From: JALZHR01 sp036389695 | Lineage (GTDB): Bacteria > Acidobacteriota > Blastocatellia > Pyrinomonadales > Pyrinomonadaceae | Length of the DNA: 17,340 nucleotides | Direction of reading: 5' to 3' | NCBI GenBank assembly: GCA_036389695.1 | Contig: DASVWG010000368.1 | Coordinates: forward strand, 1-17,340 | In this document: positions 12,626 through 17,340 of the stretch, in pieces | Layout: each line of letters begins with the position of its first letter | Numbering within the stretch: the stretch's first letter is position 1 | The notes under the pieces: model-generated | Told to the model about the DNA's origin: nothing | Database searches by the model: none | What the model saw: the letters and a program-made list of their open reading frames with translations, nothing else | Translations under genes and position numbers: made by a program

Positions 12626-13540
12626 TTATTTTTTCAGCGGCTCGCCTTTTTTGTCCTGGCTTTTGAAACGCGCTTCTTTGCCCGCGCCTTCGACTTCGAC
12701 CAGAAACGAAAGCTTTCCGGTTTTGCCGTAGACGGCAGGCTCAGCCGTCACAAAAAATTTCTTTTTGTCTGACGAAAGCGTGACGGTGTAGCGATAGCCG
12801 GTCGATTCGGTCGATTGCGCGTCGCTCGCCAGCAAGCCCTGGTCGATTAACGTCTGCATATCGGCGAAAGCGTTTCCGTTGCGCAGGGCGTAAATCATCT
12901 CGGCTTTGGAGATGCGTTCGAGCATCATTTTGGCTTCGACGTGATGAACCTCGATGCGAATGTTGAAAAAGTAATTTTTGCCTTCTTTTTTCACCGCCGC
13001 TTCGGCTTTTTCGTCCGCCGTGATGATAATCCAGCTGTCATTCTCGCGGCGCAGATTGAAAACTTTGTCTTCCAGAACGCCGGTGTCGTCGTTCGGCATT
13101 TTCGCCGTCACGGTCGCCGTATTTCCGGTGACGATTTCGCCGTTGATTTGAATATCGGGCGGAACCTGTTTGGCAATCGGCTCGAAATCCATGCTCAAAT
13201 CCTGCATTTCCGCATCCGACAAGCCTTCGATTGCCGGACGCACGTTCGTCATCAGCATCGCCTCGCGAAAACGACGCTCGCGCAGGTTTTTATAAAACGT
13301 CCGCACGGCGTCGGCAGGCGAGTTTGCCTTGATTTGGATTCTGCCTTTGAGAGACGTGCTTTTCGCCGCGTTAGGCTCGGCGAGATTGTTTTTTTCGGTG
13401 ACTGTTTTGGTTTGAAGAGTTGAAATTTCGTCGTTATTTTTTGCCGAAACGGTGCAGCCGCCGATAACGGCAACGGAGAGACACGCGCCGAAAAGAGACA
13501 TTTTCAGACGGAAATTCGCTTTGGAAAGTTGGTTGAACAT
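12626..13540 (-). CDS. Lipoprotein with NTF2/DUF4878-like and pilin-like domains
   Basis: This is a 304-residue predicted lipoprotein: an N-terminal hydrophobic segment ends in AVIGGC (Cys29), a good lipobox. GGAG lies ten bases before the ATG, supporting this start over Met14. Residues about 74-175 (SPADAVRTFYKNLRERRFREAM through DSWIIIT) look like an NTF2/DUF4878-type fold, often found in small envelope proteins. Residues about 202-285 (ERISKAEMIYALRNGNAFADMQTLIDQGLL, then TGYRYTV and VTAEPAVYGKTGKLSFLVE) resemble the globular half of acidobacterial type IV pilins and pseudopilins, but the usual pilin N-terminal helix is absent. A Lys-rich tail ends it. It lies just upstream of the PilZ gene on the same strand. 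Role in pilus or secretion assembly is inference; no enzymatic residues are recognised. Confidence 0.7.
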   Translation of the reverse strand: MFNQLSKANFRLKMSLFGACLSVAVIGGCTVSAKNNDEISTLQTKTVTEKNNLAEPNAAKSTSLKGRIQIKANSPADAVRTFYKNLRERRFREAMLMTNVRPAIEGLSDAEMQDLSMDFEPIAKQVPPDIQINGEIVTGNTATVTAKMPNDDTGVLEDKVFNLRRENDSWIIITADEKAEAAVKKEGKNYFFNIRIEVHHVEAKMMLERISKAEMIYALRNGNAFADMQTLIDQGLLASDAQSTESTGYRYTVTLSSDKKKFFVTAEPAVYGKTGKLSFLVEVEGAGKEARFKSQDKKGEPLKK

Positions 13541-13622
13541 TTGATTTTGACTCCGAAAAACTGACGGAAATGTTTGAAATGAAAAGCGCTGGAGTTTTGC
13601 GGAACGGGCGTTCAGGAGAAAA

Positions 13623-13658
13623 GCAAAACGCGCTAGCGAAGATTATAGCGCGCTTTGC
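13623..13658 (-). terminator. Rho-independent terminator of the CarboxypepD_reg-like gene
   Basis: On the minus strand a 13-base stem, GCAAAGCGCGCTA with TAGCGCGTTTTGC, closes a ten-base loop and runs into TTTTCTCC. The one imperfect position is a G-U pair in minus-strand RNA but an A-C mismatch in plus-strand RNA, so it works best for the minus strand. It lies about 30 bases after the stop codon at 13687. Confidence 0.75.
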
Positions 13659-13686
13659 ACAGAAAAGTAAACAATGTTTATCAATT

Positions 13687-15774
13687 TTATCGCTTTATTT
13701 TTTTGACCGTCAGATTTTCCGTCCGTCCGGCTTCGATGGTGACTTTTTGCGCGTCTTTGACGGCTTGGCTCCACCACTCGTCGATTTCCTCAATCTTTTT
13801 CGGCAGGCTCGCCGGTTCGAAAAAGACTGCGGCGTATTCGGCGGGCGCCAGCTTTATTTCAAATTCGCCGTCGGCATCGGTTTTGACGCTGCGGAAAAAC
13901 GTCGTGCTCAAGCGCCGCGCCGGGTCGACCGGAGCCAGTATAAAATCCGTGCTTTTCAGCGGCTCGTTTTTTTCGTTGACGACTTTTCCCTTGAGCGTCC
14001 CGACATTTTTGCTGAGCACAATCTGGACGTTTCTGATATTGTCGCCGTCTTTCACCTCGAATTTGCCGGTCAGCAAATCGACGCCGTCCGCCCTGGCGCT
14101 TTTGACGTAATAATTTTCGTCGTCCACGCTGATATACAGATGGATTTTCCCTTCGGTGACGTTTTCCAATTCAAAATCGTTTTTGACGCTGTTGTCGCCG
14201 CCTTTGCCCGTCCGAGTCACGTTGGTCGAACGCATTACATTGGTGTTGGCGGTCGTCGGGCTCAGCTCGGTGCCGTCATAATTCGAGATATTGTCCGAGA
14301 CGCTGAATTCCCCGTTCCGGCTGCCGGCGACAATTGTTATATACTTCGGCATTTTCTCGTTGTTTTCGACCGTCACGGTTCCGGCAATCGTCGCGCCCGT
14401 GCCCATTTCGATAACCATTTCGGAAATGTCTTTGTCTTCGAGCTTTACCTCCTGAATTTTTTTGGCGAATTTCGGGCGCGGCGGCTGATTCTTCGGCGTC
14501 GGCGCAGCGTTCGCGGTGGAATATTCGCCCTGATATTCGCGATAATCGCTTTCGTCCTGAACCGGCTCGATGACTAGCTTGTAATCTCCTTTCGGGAGTT
14601 CCTTAAACTTCCAGTTCCCGTTTTCGTCGGTCACCGAGTTTTGCTCGCGCCTGCCGAATTCCCCGAAGATTGAAGAAATTTCTTCGTCGCCTTCGCGCTT
14701 GATGGTGACGCGCGCCTTGACGGGCGATTTGTCTTTGCGCGAAACGAGCTTGCCTTCGAGTTTATACAGACTCCGGCTCGGAATCGTCATATTGACTTCC
14801 GTAATTTCCTGACCGAGCTCAAGGTTGATTATGTTTGCCGCTTTCGGCTCGAAAACATCCGGATAAAACATACTCAAAAGCGAGCTTCCGCCGCCGAACA
14901 TAGTTTCAAATTCATTGTAAGAACGTTTTTCGCCGCCGTCGGCGTGCGAAACGCTTTCGGTGACTTTGAGAATATATTCGCCCGCCGGCAGACCGGAAAA
15001 ACGATAAACTCCGCGGTCGTCGGTCTGAAAGCCGCCCGTGCCGCTTATCATCGAAAAAATCGCGCCGAAATTCGGAAGGACGGGCAGAAATTTACCGTCG
15101 GCTTTGCGCAGAATCTCGACCTTGATGCCGATTGCCGGGTCGCCGTTGTCATACATTACGCGCCCGCCGATGGCACCGCCGCGCCGCGCCGGAATCTGCA
15201 CTTCCAAATCGGTGATGCCGTCGACGATTATTTTTTCAAATCCTTCGGCGGCTTTATCGAATTCTTCGGCTTCGGAGGCTCCGCCGCGCGCCTTCGAAAA
15301 ATCCACGAAAGCCAGCAGCGAGACGACGCCCGGCGCATTAATCATCGCGTAATAAACGCCCGCCGGAACGTTTTTCATCTGAAAATTCCCGTCGCCGTCG
15401 GTCAAAGCGTTCATCATATTGCCCGGTCCGCCGAAGCCTTTTTCCCGCATCAGCATAATCGGCGCGCGCTTGACGGCTCTGCCCGTGTCCGAGTAAAAAA
15501 CTCTGCCGCGCACGGTCGAATTGGCGGGCGGCGGTGTCTGCGTCGGAACGGAATCTACCGTCATGTTGCTGACCAGCATCGCGTCTTCCGGCGACATCAC
15601 GTTCTCGATTGTTGCCGTATTTGCCGCAGTTTTCTTTTTCGGTCGCGGAGTCTGCCGCGCCGTCGGTTTCGGGCTCGGCGGCGTGTTCTGCAAAAAAGCG
15701 GTTTCCGTCAAAATTGAAAAACCGAATAATAAACCGGAAAGGCAGAGAAAAATTTTTAAAAAAAGCTTTTGCAT
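13687..15774 (-). CDS. Secreted protein with repeated carboxypeptidase-regulatory/Cna-B-like domains
   Basis: This is a 695-residue exported protein with no catalytic domain. The ATG at 15774 is preferred over a GTG at 15798 because the signal peptide (MQKLFLKIFLCLSGLLFG) starts there. A Pro/Thr/Lys-rich linker (about 30-50) follows. Then come about five beta-sandwich units of the CarboxypepD_reg/Cna-B type, near residues 87-155, 200-275, 338-405, 460-560 and 593-660. Each starts with a GxVxxxxGxP-like strand (VRGRVFYSDTG, IGGRVMYDNGDP, LEGKLVSRKDKSP, IAGTVTVENN, LKGKVVNEKNEP), and several carry D-x-x-G-x-(F/Y)-x-F followed by LPxGxY. Such proteins are common and expanded in Acidobacteriota and are thought to be surface or outer-membrane-associated. 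It has its own terminator downstream and hairpins upstream, so it is probably transcribed alone. The ligand is unknown. Confidence 0.85.
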   Translation of the reverse strand: MQKLFLKIFLCLSGLLFGFSILTETAFLQNTPPSPKPTARQTPRPKKKTAANTATIENVMSPEDAMLVSNMTVDSVPTQTPPPANSTVRGRVFYSDTGRAVKRAPIMLMREKGFGGPGNMMNALTDGDGNFQMKNVPAGVYYAMINAPGVVSLLAFVDFSKARGGASEAEEFDKAAEGFEKIIVDGITDLEVQIPARRGGAIGGRVMYDNGDPAIGIKVEILRKADGKFLPVLPNFGAIFSMISGTGGFQTDDRGVYRFSGLPAGEYILKVTESVSHADGGEKRSYNEFETMFGGGSSLLSMFYPDVFEPKAANIINLELGQEITEVNMTIPSRSLYKLEGKLVSRKDKSPVKARVTIKREGDEEISSIFGEFGRREQNSVTDENGNWKFKELPKGDYKLVIEPVQDESDYREYQGEYSTANAAPTPKNQPPRPKFAKKIQEVKLEDKDISEMVIEMGTGATIAGTVTVENNEKMPKYITIVAGSRNGEFSVSDNISNYDGTELSPTTANTNVMRSTNVTRTGKGGDNSVKNDFELENVTEGKIHLYISVDDENYYVKSARADGVDLLTGKFEVKDGDNIRNVQIVLSKNVGTLKGKVVNEKNEPLKSTDFILAPVDPARRLSTTFFRSVKTDADGEFEIKLAPAEYAAVFFEPASLPKKIEEIDEWWSQAVKDAQKVTIEAGRTENLTVKKIKR

Positions 15775-15844
15775 ATAATTCTGGCGCGGGCATTTCACGT
15801 TTTCGTGGCAGCGAAAAAAAACTGCTCCGCGTTAAAAAAGCGAA

Positions 15845-15877
15845 AGCCGTTCTGCGTGAGTATAAAGCAAAACGGCT
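15845..15877 (-). terminator. Rho-independent terminator of the OPT transporter gene
   Basis: On the minus strand AGCCGTTTTGC and GCAGAACGGCT form an 11-base stem (one U-G pair) around an 11-base loop, followed by TTCGCTTTTTTAAC. It lies about 53 bases after the transporter's stop codon and before the CarboxypepD_reg-like gene. Confidence 0.7.
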
Positions 15878-15894
15878 CCGGTTTCTATTAAAAG

Positions 15895-15925
15895 ATTCAG
15901 CGAGGCGATTACCGCCGGGCTGAAT
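15895..15925 (-). terminator. Second hairpin directly after the OPT stop codon
   Basis: Outer arms ATTCAGC (15895-15901) and GCTGAAT (15919-15925) and inner arms GGCG (15904-15907) and CGCC (15913-15916) form an interrupted stem. On the minus strand it starts four bases after the stop codon and is followed by CTTTTAA. It probably acts in tandem with the terminator at 15845, or protects the 3' end. Confidence 0.5.
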
Positions 15926-15929
15926 TTAT

Positions 15930-17339
15930 TTAAAGCTGGCGTTTTCTGCCGCTGAGAAGCATATCGCGTCCGACATAGTAAAGCAGAACTGCCAGAATCC
16001 AGAACGGAATCATCGCCAGCCAGTCGGCATCTCCGCCTTCAAAAAACGGATTACTGGTTTTCGCCCAATACTTAAATTTGCCTTGTATCGCTTCGAGCGC
16101 GGGCAAAAAGGCGAAAATAGCGAATAAAATACCGGCGACCGCCGCGCCCGCGATATAACCGGAAGCCAGCAACACGCCGTTCGACTTGTCGGTTTCGGCG
16201 ATAAGCTCCGCTTCGGTCAGATGTTTATGCGCGAATTTGCGTTTCAGATACTGGTCGACCAGCCAGCGCACCATTCCGCCGACAAAAATCGGCGCGCTCG
16301 TGGAAATCGGCAGATACAAACCGACCGCAAAAGCCAGCGCGGGCGCGCCCGTCAATTCCAGCACAATCGCAATCATCGCGCCGATAAGAACCAAGCCCCA
16401 CGGCAGCTCGCGGCTCAAAATTCCTTTGATGATATAGCTCATCAAAGTCGCTTTCGGCGCGTCGTAGCGTTCGAGGTCGTTGCCCTCGTCGTCTTTTTTG
16501 AGCACGCCGTTAATGGTCGGGTCAACGAAATAAACCGGCTTGCCTTGAGTATCGACCAGATATTTGCCCGGCTGACCGACTTTCGGGTCGGTATTGTGCC
16601 AGACACGATACGCGCTCGCGTCGCTCGCATATTTACCGCCCGCTTTTTCGCTCAAAAATCCCGAACGGCTGCGCGAAAGCTGCTGTTCGTTGACGGTCAC
16701 GGCGGCGAATTTCGCCTGGTCGACCTTCTGGTAATAAGTTTTCGCATCGTTCAAAACAATCAAAAGCCAGCCCATCACCAGCGCCGACGCCAGCGCGCCG
16801 ACTAAAATGGCAATCTGCTGATTGCGCGGCGTGCCGCCGACCAGAAATCCGGTTTTCAAATCCTGCGAAGTCGTGCCGCCGTTTGAAGCGGCGATACAGA
16901 CGATGCCGCCGATGGACAAAGCCGTCACGAAATACGGATTCGGCTCAGTCCAGCCGAGCGCGAGAAACACCAGACAGGTAATCAGCAAAGTCGCCACCGT
17001 CATGCCCGAAATCGGATTCGACGACGAGCCGACTTCGCCCGTCAGCCGCGACGAAACCGTGACGAATAAAAAGCCTAAAATAATGATTAAAACCGCGCCG
17101 AGAAACGAGACCAGCGGATTCGAGAAAACGCTCAAGCCGAGCTGCGGCGCGAGCATAATCGCCGCTATCAGCGCCAGCACGCCGATAACGACGTATTTCA
17201 TCGAAAGGTCGAGGTCGGTGCGCGGCGCGGCTTCGATGCCTTCGGTCTGGCTGCCGCGCAAATCCGACAAACCCGATTTCAGCCCGTGCCAGATGGTCGG
17301 CAGCGAGCGAAAAAGGCTGATAATTCCCGCCGTCGCCAC
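15930..17339 (-). CDS. OPT family oligopeptide transporter, N-terminus cut by window edge
   Basis: This is the C-terminal 469 residues of an OPT (oligopeptide transporter) family membrane protein, which imports short peptides by proton-coupled transport. The first in-frame GTG is at the very edge, and the family is usually 600 residues or more, so the true start lies beyond 17340. OPT signatures are clear: SRLTGEVGSSSNPISGMTVA and GGTTSQDLKTGFLVGGTPRNQ. There are about nine to ten hydrophobic segments. A soluble loop, roughly residues 195-300, contains KYLVDTQGKPVYFVDPTING and leads into DAPKATLMSYIIKGIL, as in known bacterial OPT members. The C-terminus is short and basic (SGRKRQL). Two hairpins follow the stop codon, so transcription probably ends here. 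With the S9 and M19 peptidases it supports a peptide-use theme. Confidence 0.92.
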   Translation of the reverse strand: MATAGIISLFRSLPTIWHGLKSGLSDLRGSQTEGIEAAPRTDLDLSMKYVVIGVLALIAAIMLAPQLGLSVFSNPLVSFLGAVLIIILGFLFVTVSSRLTGEVGSSSNPISGMTVATLLITCLVFLALGWTEPNPYFVTALSIGGIVCIAASNGGTTSQDLKTGFLVGGTPRNQQIAILVGALASALVMGWLLIVLNDAKTYYQKVDQAKFAAVTVNEQQLSRSRSGFLSEKAGGKYASDASAYRVWHNTDPKVGQPGKYLVDTQGKPVYFVDPTINGVLKKDDEGNDLERYDAPKATLMSYIIKGILSRELPWGLVLIGAMIAIVLELTGAPALAFAVGLYLPISTSAPIFVGGMVRWLVDQYLKRKFAHKHLTEAELIAETDKSNGVLLASGYIAGAAVAGILFAIFAFLPALEAIQGKFKYWAKTSNPFFEGGDADWLAMIPFWILAVLLYYVGRDMLLSGRKRQL

Positions 17340-17340
17340 C

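Noticed and set aside
13570..14577. 335-residue plus-strand ORF opposite the CarboxypepD_reg-like gene
   Set aside because: Low-complexity Phe/Arg/Asp antisense pattern with no motif; it runs through the minus-strand terminator and gene. Treated as a shadow.
14944..15717. 257-residue plus-strand ORF opposite the CarboxypepD_reg-like gene
   Set aside because: Arg-rich antisense composition, no motif, no ribosome site.

Overview
The window is a bacterial chromosome segment of mid GC content. It is not obviously phage or plasmid. The protein repertoire best fits Acidobacteriota, probably Blastocatellia/Pyrinomonadales. That assignment is inference from family content: a secreted BNR/FG-GAP repeat giant, a multi-domain carboxypeptidase-regulatory-like protein, an S9 peptidase, an M19 dipeptidase, an OPT transporter and a lipoprotein with an acidobacterial pilin-like domain. 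No rRNA, tRNA, CRISPR, integrase or transposase gene was seen.

Layout, plus strand: a STAND-type NB-ARC/TPR ATPase (19-2016), a small ORF that may be a gene remnant (2034-2363), a secreted alpha/beta hydrolase (2568-3539) and a secreted S9 prolyl-oligopeptidase-type peptidase (3722-5668). The S9 gene converges on a minus-strand run, given here from left to right: BNR plus FG-GAP secreted protein (5758-9060), membrane-anchored M19 dipeptidase (9491-10663), Gfo/Idh/MocA oxidoreductase (10795-11877), PilZ protein (12036-12524), pilin-like-domain lipoprotein (12626-13540), CarboxypepD_reg-like secreted protein (13687-15774) and an OPT-family oligopeptide transporter cut by the window edge (15930-17339). 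The genes are separated by 70 to 430 bases, most with their own hairpins, so these are mostly separate transcription units rather than one tight operon.

Functionally, the secreted S9 peptidase, the anchored dipeptidase and the OPT transporter suggest extracytoplasmic peptide scavenging. The PilZ and pilin-like lipoprotein genes suggest an envelope or motility link. The STAND ATPase is a signal-sensing switch of the class that includes anti-phage proteins, but no effector domain is visible in it.

The most notable non-coding content is in the spacers. Two copies of one palindromic element (3543-3639 and 11909-12035) have perfect 32-35 bp arms. They differ from each other by a paired, complementary substitution, and each copy abuts the stop codon of a gene. 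Other spacers hold a GGATGA-heptamer palindrome between convergent genes, a GACGCGG-type heptamer inverted repeat, an AT-rich nested palindrome and three strand-polar terminator hairpins. I see no complete, clearly new multi-gene system. The strongest lead is the mobile-looking hairpin family.
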